A DNA stretch of 64,000 bases, taken from assembly GCF_012027555.1 (NCBI RefSeq), contig NZ_SNUQ01000006.1:1-64000 (forward strand), read 5' to 3'. Below the pieces are notes generated by a model, which was given only the letters and a program-made list of their open reading frames with translations, had not been told where the DNA came from and searched no databases. This document shows positions 37,130-46,530 of the stretch, piece by piece. Source of the stretch: Thermococcus sp. CX2 (GTDB lineage: Archaea > Methanobacteriota_B > Thermococci > Thermococcales > Thermococcaceae). Each line of letters begins with the position of its first letter. Positions within the stretch are counted from its first letter, which is position 1. The position numbers were made by a program, and so were the translations under genes.

Positions 37130-38362
37130 ATGGTAGCGGGCTTAATTAAGAGTGAACTTAAAAATCTCAAAAATCCTCTCTACAGAAACTCCATTTATAT
37201 CTCCTTATCGTCTATGATGACAGCAGTTGCAGGCTTTCTCTTCTGGAACGTTGCGGCCAGGCTCTATCCATCTGAGGATGTTGGAGTTGCCTCTGCTTTG
37301 GTGTCAGCGATAAACTTCGTCTTCATGGTATCCCTTCTTGGCCTGAACTTCTCCCTAATCCGCTTTTATCCAGAGTATAAAGAGAGGGCCGCGGGGAGTG
37401 CTTTTATCTTAACTCTCGGAGCGTCCTTCGTGGTCTCCTTGCTTTACGTTCTTGTTGTGGTGAGGTCTGAATCATTCCGTGGGGTTTTTTCTACTGAGTT
37501 TTTACTGCTCTTTGTGCTCTTTTCCATGGCGGGAACAGCCTACAACATTCTCTCGACCTACGCAATAGCCAAGAGAAAAGCCGAGCACAGCTTTGCTCAG
37601 AGCGTCCTTTTTTCATTGAGGTTCTTGTTTCTGTTTGTTCTCGTATCATTTGGTGTCTTAGGCATAATGACTGCCTTTGGACTGGGCTTGACTTTAGGAG
37701 TGCTTTACGGCTTTATTTTTATCGATGATATTAAGCCCAAGCTGGATTTTGAGTTCCTAAGAGAATCGTTCAAGTTCTCTCTTGGAAACTACATAGCTAA
37801 CATTGCCAACCTCGCACCGACATACATAATGCCTACGATAGTTCTGATAACTGTGGGGAAAGAGGATGCCGCATATTTTTATATAGCCTTTGCAGTTGGA
37901 AACTTGATTCTCTTAATCCCAAATGCGATAAACATGGCGTTGTTTGTAGAAGGGAGCCATGGGCTTAAAGATTTAAAGAAAACTCTGAGGAAGGTTCTAA
38001 CAATTGTCTATGCATACCTTGTAATGAGTTCTATGTTTGTATGGTTCTTTGGTAAATTTATTTTGAGATTATTTGGAGATGAGTACATAAGTGGTTTGAA
38101 CTTGCTAATTGTTATTGTATTGTCGAGCTTTTTTGTTGTTGTTGTTAATATCTATTGTACCCTTCTGAATATATTGAAGAGAGTAACAGAACGTGTTATA
38201 ATATATCTTTTAAAGGCAATCCTTTTTTTGACTTTTAGTTATGTACTGATATTAAAATTTGGGATTGTAGGGGTGGGATATGCGTGGATTACTACTTATG
38301 GGCTAATACTCATTTTCTTAGTAGTTGTGATCAGAAAATTTGAATGGCCTAGCTTTAGTTAG
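37130..38362 (+). CDS. Polysaccharide/oligosaccharide flippase (Wzx-like)
   Basis: A MOP-superfamily membrane protein with about 12 helices, beginning SIYISLSSMMTAVAGFLFWNVAARLYPSEDVG in family style (helix 1 and the first loop, where the AR-x-x-x-x-EDVG pattern is typical of Wzx/RfbX). It flips lipid-linked glycans across the membrane. I start at ATG 37130, six bases after GGGGAGATT. Base composition changes within the gene: the first half resembles the chromosome while the last third is markedly AT-rich like the island beyond. Convergent with the glycosyltransferase operon. Confidence 0.85.
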   Translation: MVAGLIKSELKNLKNPLYRNSIYISLSSMMTAVAGFLFWNVAARLYPSEDVGVASALVSAINFVFMVSLLGLNFSLIRFYPEYKERAAGSAFILTLGASFVVSLLYVLVVVRSESFRGVFSTEFLLLFVLFSMAGTAYNILSTYAIAKRKAEHSFAQSVLFSLRFLFLFVLVSFGVLGIMTAFGLGLTLGVLYGFIFIDDIKPKLDFEFLRESFKFSLGNYIANIANLAPTYIMPTIVLITVGKEDAAYFYIAFAVGNLILLIPNAINMALFVEGSHGLKDLKKTLRKVLTIVYAYLVMSSMFVWFFGKFILRLFGDEYISGLNLLIVIVLSSFFVVVVNIYCTLLNILKRVTERVIIYLLKAILFLTFSYVLILKFGIVGVGYAWITTYGLILIFLVVVIRKFEWPSFS

Positions 38363-38395
38363 TATAATTGCATTTTCTGCTTTGACATTATTTTA

Positions 38396-39427
38396 TTATA
38401 TTAATTCTTCCGTAATTTTTCTAAATTCTTCTATCAATTTTTGTTTTTCATAATTTAGTCTATCTATGTCAACTCTTACTATCTCCTTAGTTATGTCTTT
38501 ATCTAAGACTCTATTAAATAGTGCTGCTCTAGGAGTGCTTGAATATAGTTTTGCTTTTCGTCCGTAGGATAAGGCAGCCACACAGGCATGAACTCTGTCA
38601 GAGTGTACCTCCATTGCATTTGCATAGAGAAATAGATAATCCTTTATATTATCTGATACTAGGACGTTACTCTTTTTGAGGATTTTAGCTGGATGAAGGT
38701 GTAGAATCTTTGAGAGCGTCGTTTGTGAAGCTCGTAGAATTGGATGGCTTAGGCTTGCTAAATAAAATGGTTCGTGGTAGGCTCTAATTATTGGGTATTT
38801 TGTAGGTATCTCGGGCTCGGAAGATGAATCGAAAGTAAATACAACAAATTTTTTTCTGGAATGGGGTGGAGTATAGTAATCGCTCACGAAAAACCCACAA
38901 TCAATACCATTATATGAGTATTTTGCGAAGGGGGCATATAATTTATAAGCTATAGAATCTCTGGACATAAATCCGTATAACTTGATTTTTCTCAGAATGT
39001 TCCTTACAGGTTTTACAACTTCTAAGGAATAACCATTTCCGCCTCCTCCTACAATTACCAATGGAATCCCATTATCCGTTAAAGTTTTCAAAGTTGGATA
39101 ATATTTTATCAAGTTTATATCCATCACACAACCTGGAAGTACTGCAAGGTCAAAATCTTGAATGTCCATGAGCTCAACAATGTTGATTGTATGCCTTTTT
39201 GCTTGTAATATGTTGGATTTGTAAAGCAATCCGCTTTTTAACGTCGTTTTTAACATCTCTCTAGTTTTTAGGGACAAATAATATCCAACATGATCAGGAT
39301 AACCACTGACTTCTATGATTTCTGCTTGTGGGATTGCTTTTTTAATACATGCCTTAGCTCCTTCTTCAATGAATCCATTTCCGATATTCAATAGCCATGT
39401 CCTTAATAGCAATATCCTAACTTTCAT
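38396..39427 (-). CDS. Polysaccharide pyruvyl transferase family protein
   Basis: Adds pyruvate ketals to surface glycans from phosphoenolpyruvate (PF04230 family). It opens ILLLRTWLLNIGNGFIEEG, close to the family's G-x-x-N-x-G-D start, and has VIVGGGGNGYSLE (about 125), GFMSRDSIAYKLY (about 158) and SDRVHACVAALSYGRKA (about 290), the family's HRxH-like region (here SDRVHACV). Last gene of the minus-strand glycan operon; it overlaps the 633-codon membrane gene by four bases. AT-rich. Confidence 0.82.
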   Translation of the reverse strand: MKVRILLLRTWLLNIGNGFIEEGAKACIKKAIPQAEIIEVSGYPDHVGYYLSLKTREMLKTTLKSGLLYKSNILQAKRHTINIVELMDIQDFDLAVLPGCVMDINLIKYYPTLKTLTDNGIPLVIVGGGGNGYSLEVVKPVRNILRKIKLYGFMSRDSIAYKLYAPFAKYSYNGIDCGFFVSDYYTPPHSRKKFVVFTFDSSSEPEIPTKYPIIRAYHEPFYLASLSHPILRASQTTLSKILHLHPAKILKKSNVLVSDNIKDYLFLYANAMEVHSDRVHACVAALSYGRKAKLYSSTPRAALFNRVLDKDITKEIVRVDIDRLNYEKQKLIEEFRKITEELI

Positions 39428-41316
39428 GTTATCCCCTCCGTACTATAGTAGATCCAACTCTCATTGCTAGAGTAGATCTTATCCATCTTTGCTAGTCCCC
39501 TATAAAATTTCTTAGTTGGCATTATAATCTTTGCAAGAATTTCCTTACTGAACATAGGGATTAAAAATCCCATCTCGAGATCATATTTTCTAATTATAGT
39601 ATACCCAATTAAATATGTTCTAGGATTTTCGGGATTAATGATGTTTGCCTGTCTGTTTATTAGGATTTTATCAAACGCTTGAAACATAAATCTATTACTT
39701 CCATGGAGGTTCTGTAGATGAATATCTGCATACGTCAAGAATTTGGTTAGAGTTATTTCTGATAATGTGAGAGCCTCTCTGCTGGAAAGGTTTTTTGCAT
39801 ATAAATGACTGTTGGGATTTGCTACTGGAGTGGTTATCATTAAAAACACTAATATCGGGACAATAATAATATTTACATTTAAATGCTTGAACTTTAACTG
39901 TCCTAAACTCCATATACTAAATCCTCCGAAGATGGATAGAAATACTGAGGTAAAGATAAACCATCTACTAGGTAGGCTTTGAGGATAGGCTACCGCAAGA
40001 ATGTACGGGATTAGTATAAATATTGATGTAAATACTGCCATTGGGAGAGCATTCTGGTCATATTTAACAGTCATGACTTTTTTCAAATTAAATGTGCTGT
40101 GAACTATTATATTTAGACTTCCTAATATTCCCATAAACAAAAAGATAGTGTATCCGAGGTCGTATAATAATATATCTTTATATGCATATATAGGTGATAA
40201 AGTAGCCCTCTCTACAGTAGTGTAATCAAAAGTACCTAATGCTGTTTTTATTGTGAGTATAAAAAACGAGAATAAATTACCTTGAATTCCGCTAGAATTC
40301 ATCCACCAAGTCAATGTTAAAATAATCATTAGGAAAATAAATATTGGGGGTATGTTAATATCGCCTAACCTTATTATCTTAACAGATAACTTAATAGTTA
40401 AAAATGAAGTAATAATAATAATCGGGGTTAGTGGATGTATTATAATTAGTGATGTAAATATTAGTGTCATCAAAGCAATATTGGATGACATGTTTCTTTC
40501 ATTACGCAGGGCCAGATAAAACAAAGAAACAAAATACACCCAGCTAAAATAGTTGGGCATATATGAATATCCTGCTTTTATAAAATATGGGGAGAGAACC
40601 ATAATCATCATAGAAATAGTTGCAATCTTCCAATTGAATATTTTTTTGGCAATAAGATACACAAAAAGAGCAAATATTACCTGAACTATGCCAAGAACGA
40701 GACGAGTTAACTTGAATGAGAGGTCTGAAATAACAGTAACAAACACGAATAAGACGTGAAATCCTGGATACTGTTGGTAATGGCCTGGGAATCCTTCGAT
40801 CTTACCGGTCATGAGTATATGTTGTATGAAACTTACATGATAAGATGCATCATTCCCATAATGCTGTGGAAACAAAAACAAAAATGAGGCGATAATGGTA
40901 GTGGCAAGGATAAAGATTTCAAGCATGATTATGTTTTTTTCTAGGGAGTATTCCTTAACGAATAAAAATTGTGCTGTTATTATAGTGACAATTGCCGAAA
41001 TGACCAAAAAATATATTCCGGGCAAGTAGTAATTCTTACTATAGTTCTGATAAATAATTAATGCGATTATTACAAAAATCATAGAGATGGTGACGGTGAT
41101 CTTAAAGTAGTTCCGAATATTTCCCTTCTGTACGGTCACATTATTTAATCTACTCGAATAGGATAGACCCACTGCTGCTAAAGCTCCCATAGACAACGCC
41201 AACCCTATATGTTCGCGGTTAAAGTTATGGATGTGTGAAATGAGCACTATTCCAATGCCCCCGAAGAAATATGTACTTAACGTGATATATCCAACAATTT
41301 TATCGATCTTGTTCAT
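39424..41316 (-). CDS. Large multi-spanning membrane protein of the glycan locus
   Basis: About 630 residues with 13 or more hydrophobic helices and a loop QHYGNDASYHVSFIQHIL (about 165). Its Asp-His-type pattern resembles the first extracytoplasmic loop of GT39/GT-C enzymes that use polyprenyl-phosphate sugars. It is either a GT-C glycosyltransferase or a glycan polymerase. ATG 41316 follows GGTGGGGATA; the GTG at 41325 is inside that site. It lies nine bases from the upstream GT2 gene. Confidence 0.7.
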   Translation of the reverse strand: MNKIDKIVGYITLSTYFFGGIGIVLISHIHNFNREHIGLALSMGALAAVGLSYSSRLNNVTVQKGNIRNYFKITVTISMIFVIIALIIYQNYSKNYYLPGIYFLVISAIVTIITAQFLFVKEYSLEKNIIMLEIFILATTIIASFLFLFPQHYGNDASYHVSFIQHILMTGKIEGFPGHYQQYPGFHVLFVFVTVISDLSFKLTRLVLGIVQVIFALFVYLIAKKIFNWKIATISMMIMVLSPYFIKAGYSYMPNYFSWVYFVSLFYLALRNERNMSSNIALMTLIFTSLIIIHPLTPIIIITSFLTIKLSVKIIRLGDINIPPIFIFLMIILTLTWWMNSSGIQGNLFSFFILTIKTALGTFDYTTVERATLSPIYAYKDILLYDLGYTIFLFMGILGSLNIIVHSTFNLKKVMTVKYDQNALPMAVFTSIFILIPYILAVAYPQSLPSRWFIFTSVFLSIFGGFSIWSLGQLKFKHLNVNIIIVPILVFLMITTPVANPNSHLYAKNLSSREALTLSEITLTKFLTYADIHLQNLHGSNRFMFQAFDKILINRQANIINPENPRTYLIGYTIIRKYDLEMGFLIPMFSKEILAKIIMPTKKFYRGLAKMDKIYSSNESWIYYSTEGIT

Positions 41317-41325
41317 TATCCCCAC

Positions 41326-42210
41326 CTATTTACTAAATATTAGGGAGATAATCTCTTTTAGGCGTTTTTTTTCAAAATATTTCCGTATTTCTCTATCTGG
41401 AATCTTCTCTTCTTCATACATCCAAGAAGTTACGTATCCTTCAAACATCCAGATACCAAGTTTAGATTTCTTACTTAGATAATAGAAAACGTTTAGGACA
41501 ATCAAAACAGGATTGTATCCAAGGTAGTACATAGCCTTGCCCTTACTGATATATCCGTTTTTTAAACCTTCTTTACTACCTCCAACCCTATATTCATAAA
41601 ACGGTAAGTCCTCTACTCTTTTTGTTTTCCAGCCCTTATTAATAGCTCGTAATACAATGACGACATCAGGTGAACAAGTTATTGGAAATCCCCCCATATC
41701 CTCTATACATTGGATTCTGTATAGCCTGGTATCTGGAAGTTCGTAAGGATATGTAGAAACATATTTGATATCTTTTCCATCTTTTACTAAATACTGAACG
41801 CCACTTGCTATTCCTAGCCGATGATTTTCTTGGAACTCCAATAATAGCCTCTCAAAATAATTGAAGGGTATCTTAACGCTGGCATCGACTTTGCCTATAT
41901 ATTCTAAGCTGATCTTCTTTTTTTTGGCAATCCATTTGGCATATTCGTATCCTTCCCATACGGCTAACGCAAAATTTAGATGGGGATGTTTGTCCCTGAA
42001 ATAATGTTTTTGTTTTATCACGTATATCCATTTGTGTGGATGGTTATATTTTTTTGCAAGAGTATTTGCATATTCAAAACTTCCATCAGTACTATTTCCA
42101 TCCACAATAACCCAGATTACTGGCTGTATTGTTTGACTAGTTATGTTCTTAAATAAGCTATCCATATTTTCAATTTCATTTCTTATTGGAGTTATCAACG
42201 CATAACTCAT
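41326..42210 (-). CDS. Family 2 glycosyltransferase
   Basis: A GT-A fold enzyme. It opens SYALITPIRNEIENMDSLF with VIVDGNSTDGSFEYA (nucleotide-binding DGxSTDGS), then GKVDASVKIP in place of the DxD metal site (about 107) and VIVLRAINKGWK. No membrane anchor is obvious. It adds a sugar to a lipid-linked or growing glycan; donor unknown. Expressed within the AT-rich minus-strand operon, 19 bases from the HPr-kinase-like gene upstream. Confidence 0.82.
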   Translation of the reverse strand: MSYALITPIRNEIENMDSLFKNITSQTIQPVIWVIVDGNSTDGSFEYANTLAKKYNHPHKWIYVIKQKHYFRDKHPHLNFALAVWEGYEYAKWIAKKKKISLEYIGKVDASVKIPFNYFERLLLEFQENHRLGIASGVQYLVKDGKDIKYVSTYPYELPDTRLYRIQCIEDMGGFPITCSPDVVIVLRAINKGWKTKRVEDLPFYEYRVGGSKEGLKNGYISKGKAMYYLGYNPVLIVLNVFYYLSKKSKLGIWMFEGYVTSWMYEEEKIPDREIRKYFEKKRLKEIISLIFSK

Positions 42211-42229
42211 GATGTGTCCCCCACGGATG

Positions 42230-43267
42230 TTAAAGAGTACTAATTGCTCTCTGAATATTGTCTACCACACCAATATGGACTCTTTTAGTTTTAATGATTT
42301 GCTTTATCTTTGTTTTTAAAATATTATTGTACAGTCTAATCCAGTTATTCTCTGGGAAGATGTAACTATATGCAAGAATATAATTCGGAAAAGCACGCCT
42401 TTGTAATATTGATGGAATTACGGTTGTATAAAGCTCTGCAATATTATTAGATATCATCCTTAACAATAACGCATCTTTATTGTTTATGGTGAGGTTTTTT
42501 AGCTCTTTATTAATAAATATAAGGTAAAATATTGATCTTAATTTAACGCTTTCGTTTTCCCATATTTGGGGAAGGATAGAAGTTTCTTCCCTAAGAAGAT
42601 ATAATAACCGGATCTTATGATAGAGTGACAAATTTTCCCTTTTAGAATATTTGACAATAAATTCGAATATTTTGGGGAATATTGGAAAGCTATGTACTGT
42701 ATAATTCTCCAAGTCAAGTATGACTCGATCATCCCCTAAGACTCTATATCCACTTTTGATGCTGTCCATTATTATAGTAGTCTTTCTACTACCTGCTCTA
42801 CCAACAAATATTTCTGCATGTTTATTTTTTGATATGCCCCCTGCATGGAGCAACATAAACCCTCTTAGTCCTAATGCTAGCTCGATCATTGGAAGGAGGG
42901 CTAGATCTTGTACCAATAAATCCGGCGCTAAGAGTTGGTAGATTCCACGAATTTTTCCATGAAAATTTATGATTGTGGGAGGTCTCTCAAAACCAATAAT
43001 CTCTAATTTCCACGAGGCTTTTCCATTAGCGGTATCAGAGCAATGGAAATAATTATCCTTAATGTAATACTTGTGATCTACAACATACGAGCCGCTGAGG
43101 TCTGGTTTAAATGGTCCAATATTAAGGATAATATCTGGATCTGTTATGTCCTCATCAACCTCAAAATAACTTAATGGGAAATTAAGTTCTGGGAGTTTTG
43201 CTTTGTTTTGGGTATTAATTTGAATAGTTAAAATATTGTGAATTCTATAGTTCTTAGTTAGCACCAT
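42230..43267 (-). CDS. HPr-kinase-like P-loop protein, paralogue A
   Basis: A 345-residue protein with a beta-rich N-terminal domain (about 1-125, including DPDIILNIGPFKPDLSGSYVV). A P-loop domain follows: EIFVGRAGSRKTT (about 155-165), then YRVLGDDRVILD (about 175), matching the Walker A and (A/G)DDxV of HPr kinase/phosphorylase. Such HprK-like proteins occur in polysaccharide and lasso-peptide gene clusters; none has a proven role in archaea that I know. GGAGGTT precedes ATG 43267, which overlaps the end of paralogue B by 14 bases. No HPr protein is encoded nearby. Confidence 0.72.
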   Translation of the reverse strand: MVLTKNYRIHNILTIQINTQNKAKLPELNFPLSYFEVDEDITDPDIILNIGPFKPDLSGSYVVDHKYYIKDNYFHCSDTANGKASWKLEIIGFERPPTIINFHGKIRGIYQLLAPDLLVQDLALLPMIELALGLRGFMLLHAGGISKNKHAEIFVGRAGSRKTTIIMDSIKSGYRVLGDDRVILDLENYTVHSFPIFPKIFEFIVKYSKRENLSLYHKIRLLYLLREETSILPQIWENESVKLRSIFYLIFINKELKNLTINNKDALLLRMISNNIAELYTTVIPSILQRRAFPNYILAYSYIFPENNWIRLYNNILKTKIKQIIKTKRVHIGVVDNIQRAISTL

Positions 43268-44318
43268 CGTTAATAACCTCCAAAAGTTTTTCTATTGTAT
43301 ATATGTTGATCCGGGTTGGGACTATAGCCTTGTAGTATTTAGTACTATTATCCAAATTTTCATTGAGTCTTCTCTTATATGTTTCCCAGTGACGTGACAG
43401 AGGAGAATCCGGGAAGAAATAAGAATATTCATAAATATATCTGTTAAACAGAGGAAATTCTAACATTTGATTGTAAACGAGATGATCAAGGATTTCTTCT
43501 TTTTTAGTCTCAATGATTTTTGGTTCTATCACATCTGTTCTCGGAAATATAATAAACATTTTTTCGATTTTGGCCTTTTCGCACATATTATTTATCACTC
43601 TCCTTGGATTCAGTTTAGTGAAAAATTTTGCATATCCTTTAGTCATTCTATATATCAAATGTTTAATCTGCAATTCAATTTTTTGCTTTTGTGTTAGATT
43701 GTTCTTGATAATCGGGGCAAGATTATAAGTAAATATGCTCAAAGAGGTTGGAAAGCTTAGTGCAGTACTTTTATGCAAAATCGTAAAATTATCTCCAAGA
43801 AAACCAAAACCATGTTCAACCAAATGTAAGGCTATTGTAGTTTTGCCTCCTCCTCCCCTTGTTGAAAATAAAATCGCCTTATTATTCTTGCATAGTGATG
43901 ATGCATGGATCATCGGATAGCCCATCTCCGTTAGTTTGAAATGTATTAGAAAATCTATGACATTCCCGACGATAAAAATCCTACCTAGTGGGTTACAAGA
44001 AATCCTGATATAGGTAGTTGAAGCTTCTATTCCCTCAATTTCGAACCTCCACTTAGCACCTTTACATTGCTCGTGGGGAACATAGAGATAATCTTGACCA
44101 AAATAGTACTTTCCATCGCCAACATTGTAAGTATTTGAAAGCTTGGGTTTAAATTTACCAATTTCAAATATCATATCTAAGTTTCCGGGTTCATCTTCAA
44201 CTTTAAAATTGGCATAGTGAACTTCAAATTTATCCATGAGTCGGTTAATTATGCTGGTTTTGTCAATTACCGCAAAATTAAGGATATTCTGAACAGAATA
44301 ATAGCTCTTTTTTACCAT
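43254..44318 (-). CDS. HPr-kinase-like P-loop protein, paralogue B
   Basis: A 354-residue homologue of the downstream gene with the same layout: NLDMIFEIGKFKPKLSNTYNVG in its N-terminal domain (compare DIILNIGPFKPDLSGSY), AILFSTRGGGGKTT as Walker A (about 147-157) and FGFLGDNFTILH, where Asn replaces the second Asp of the DD motif. That change suggests altered or lost phosphotransfer. The start lies in GGAGGGGATAACATGG at the end of the Alg14/Alg13-like gene. The two paralogues probably arose by tandem duplication and may act as a heterodimer. Confidence 0.72.
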   Translation of the reverse strand: MVKKSYYSVQNILNFAVIDKTSIINRLMDKFEVHYANFKVEDEPGNLDMIFEIGKFKPKLSNTYNVGDGKYYFGQDYLYVPHEQCKGAKWRFEIEGIEASTTYIRISCNPLGRIFIVGNVIDFLIHFKLTEMGYPMIHASSLCKNNKAILFSTRGGGGKTTIALHLVEHGFGFLGDNFTILHKSTALSFPTSLSIFTYNLAPIIKNNLTQKQKIELQIKHLIYRMTKGYAKFFTKLNPRRVINNMCEKAKIEKMFIIFPRTDVIEPKIIETKKEEILDHLVYNQMLEFPLFNRYIYEYSYFFPDSPLSRHWETYKRRLNENLDNSTKYYKAIVPTRINIYTIEKLLEVINDGAN

Positions 44319-45364
44319 GTTATCCCCTCCAAGGCTCTTTTTAAATTGTCAGGGAGATTAGTCTCATTATTTTTGGAGATTTTTTCAATTTTTTTGGCAA
44401 GCTTACGCAGTGTTTTTGTATAATTTGCAGGATAGTTTGCTAAGGAAGTTACAAGAGAATATAACTCTCCCTTAGTATGTGCTACTTCAGAAAGCCCACT
44501 ATGCTTCATGAATTTTGCGATTTCTAATTGATGGTCATCATTGTGCTCTCCATATCGGCTCAATCTTGGAAAGAGTATCAACATCGCTCCATATTTCAGA
44601 GCAAGGATAATGCTGCCCACCCCTCCATGTGATATAATGATCTTGGAATTCATATTAAAATGTATAATATCTTTATATTCAGGAACAAACGAGAAATACT
44701 TGGCGTTTTTTGGATTATATTTAGTTCTTCCTTTTTGTATCACCATTTCGTAGAATTCTAACTCAGGTGAAATCTCATCAGCGAGTTTAATTAACCTATC
44801 AAAAGGAGCAGTGCCTATTGTTACAAACACTACGTTTTTCTTAGCCATTTTTGACTGGTTAATGTGCGCTCTTTTTGGTACTAACACATTTCCGAGATGT
44901 TTTGCTTTTGAATACCTTTCAGCTAGCTTCTTCCATTGAACAATAAATAGGTCTGAGATACGATATACGGCTTTTCCCGTAAATGAAAGGTCATCAATTC
45001 TACAGACGCTCTCTATGTACACCTTTTTTATATTCAAAAGACTCGCAATGTAAAACGCTGGAATTGCAATTTCAGAACCAGTTGATATCAAAATATCCGG
45101 TCTCTCTTTTATCAATATGTGAAGCTCCTTAATAAAGAGTAGGAAAAAATGGACAAAAAGTATAATACCCTTTTTTATTCTCGCTACTCCCGGATACTTA
45201 ATAAGCAGATTTTCAATTCTATAAATTTTTTTTATTTCTTTAGGCAGATTCAAAAAGTTTTCATTGTATGTGATCAAAAAGACATCATGCTCTCTAAATG
45301 CACTTGTTAGTTGTAACATCTCCGTCAAATGTCCCCCCGGTGAGCATACGATCCCTATTTTCAT
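44312..45364 (-). CDS. Alg14-Alg13-like fused glycosyltransferase
   Basis: One chain carries both halves of the split GT28-type enzyme. Residues 1-160 resemble Alg14/PssD: KIGIVCSPGGHLTEML, a membrane-associated helix, and YIESVCRIDDLSFTGK. Residues 170-320 resemble Alg13/PssE: VVFVTIGTAPFDRLI, SHGGVGSIILALKYGAMLILFPR, and HQLEIA. It likely adds the second sugar to a lipid carrier. I start at ATG 45364, which overlaps the upstream GT4 stop (ATGA) and has GGAG before it; the longer frame is out of family. Confidence 0.85.
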   Translation of the reverse strand: MKIGIVCSPGGHLTEMLQLTSAFREHDVFLITYNENFLNLPKEIKKIYRIENLLIKYPGVARIKKGIILFVHFFLLFIKELHILIKERPDILISTGSEIAIPAFYIASLLNIKKVYIESVCRIDDLSFTGKAVYRISDLFIVQWKKLAERYSKAKHLGNVLVPKRAHINQSKMAKKNVVFVTIGTAPFDRLIKLADEISPELEFYEMVIQKGRTKYNPKNAKYFSFVPEYKDIIHFNMNSKIIISHGGVGSIILALKYGAMLILFPRLSRYGEHNDDHQLEIAKFMKHSGLSEVAHTKGELYSLVTSLANYPANYTKTLRKLAKKIEKISKNNETNLPDNLKRALEGITW

Positions 45365-46524
45365 TTTAGGCTCTCCTCCAATATGCTCTCTTGTATCTCC
45401 AGTATCCGTTTCCAATCATAGTTTCTCTCAACAAACGTTCTTCCCCTGTTCCCAATGTAGTTCCTAGATTCACAATTCTCATAAAGTAACAGGATTTTTT
45501 CTTTCCATTCCTTATTTGTATTTGCATAAAGCACTTCCTCTTTAGCAACATCCATCACAGCGGGTAAAGATGTTGATATAACCGGTTTTTCACATGCCAT
45601 ATACTCGAATAATTTGAGGGGCAGAGCATGTTCAGTTATGGAGTTTAATTTAAACGGGATAACTCCTACATCCATAGCAGAGATATAAACAGGCACCTTG
45701 GAGTAAGGGACATTGCCGACAAATCTAACTTTTTCAATAACACCATATTTCTTTGCAAGCTCTATATTTTCTTGATATCTGCCCTCTTTCCCTACAACTA
45801 AAAATATAATATCTTCTGGGAGTTCTCTTAAGGCCTGGTATATGGGTTCAAAATCAACCCACTCTCTCAAAACCCCCACATAACCAACAACAAAATAATC
45901 CTCCAAACCTAATTGGGACTTAGTGTTGCCATAATTTCTAAACAGCTCGGTGTCTACGCCGTTTGGTAGAACTACAGCCTTATTATTGGGAATGTTGTAC
46001 TTTTCTTTTAGGTAGCTATTTGTAACGGTGATTTTTTTGGATAATTTGATATTCTTTTTTAGAATCTCTCTCCCCACTTTTGCGCCAATCGGCCTTAATG
46101 GTCTTGGTATTTGGGGGGATTCACTTATCATCCCAACCAAATCGTCTGCGAGATCAAATATTGTAGGAACGCCCTGTTTTAATAGAGATTTAGTCGCAAA
46201 ATATCCAAGAGTAAGGCTGTTGTAATTTATGTGGACATCAAAGGATTTATTTTTAAGCAGTCGCTTAATAGCAAAATAAGGATAGGCATTTTCCTGAATA
46301 ACCGGACTAATTCTCTTGTCTGTTACATACACAATGTCTATCTTTTCCAGTACTTTTCTCCATTCTTTGCTGTACTCCTCAAAATCATGTTGCTTTCCTT
46401 TCCACCAATCATTAATGCTCACTACTGTTATATTGTGCTTTTTGGAAAGATATTTTACAAACTGATGCGGCCTATTATGCTGTGATTTGACTAGATCCAC
46501 TATTGAAGTCATCAATATTTCCAT
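45361..46524 (-). CDS. Family 4 glycosyltransferase
   Basis: A GT-B fold retaining transferase. The C-terminal domain has FVVGYVGVLREWVD (about 205), EKVRFVGNVPYSKVPVYISAMDVGVIPF (abridged: the V-P-Y-S-x-V-P-V-Y segment) and EHALPLKLFEYMACEKPVI, whose E...E pair is the GT4 donor site (about 295-305). GGAGGTATAGGG precedes the ATG. It lies seven bases after the stop of the DPM-like GT2 gene and shares the operon. Confidence 0.87.
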   Translation of the reverse strand: MEILMTSIVDLVKSQHNRPHQFVKYLSKKHNITVVSINDWWKGKQHDFEEYSKEWRKVLEKIDIVYVTDKRISPVIQENAYPYFAIKRLLKNKSFDVHINYNSLTLGYFATKSLLKQGVPTIFDLADDLVGMISESPQIPRPLRPIGAKVGREILKKNIKLSKKITVTNSYLKEKYNIPNNKAVVLPNGVDTELFRNYGNTKSQLGLEDYFVVGYVGVLREWVDFEPIYQALRELPEDIIFLVVGKEGRYQENIELAKKYGVIEKVRFVGNVPYSKVPVYISAMDVGVIPFKLNSITEHALPLKLFEYMACEKPVISTSLPAVMDVAKEEVLYANTNKEWKEKILLLYENCESRNYIGNRGRTFVERNYDWKRILEIQESILEESLK

Positions 46525-46530
46525 ATATCC

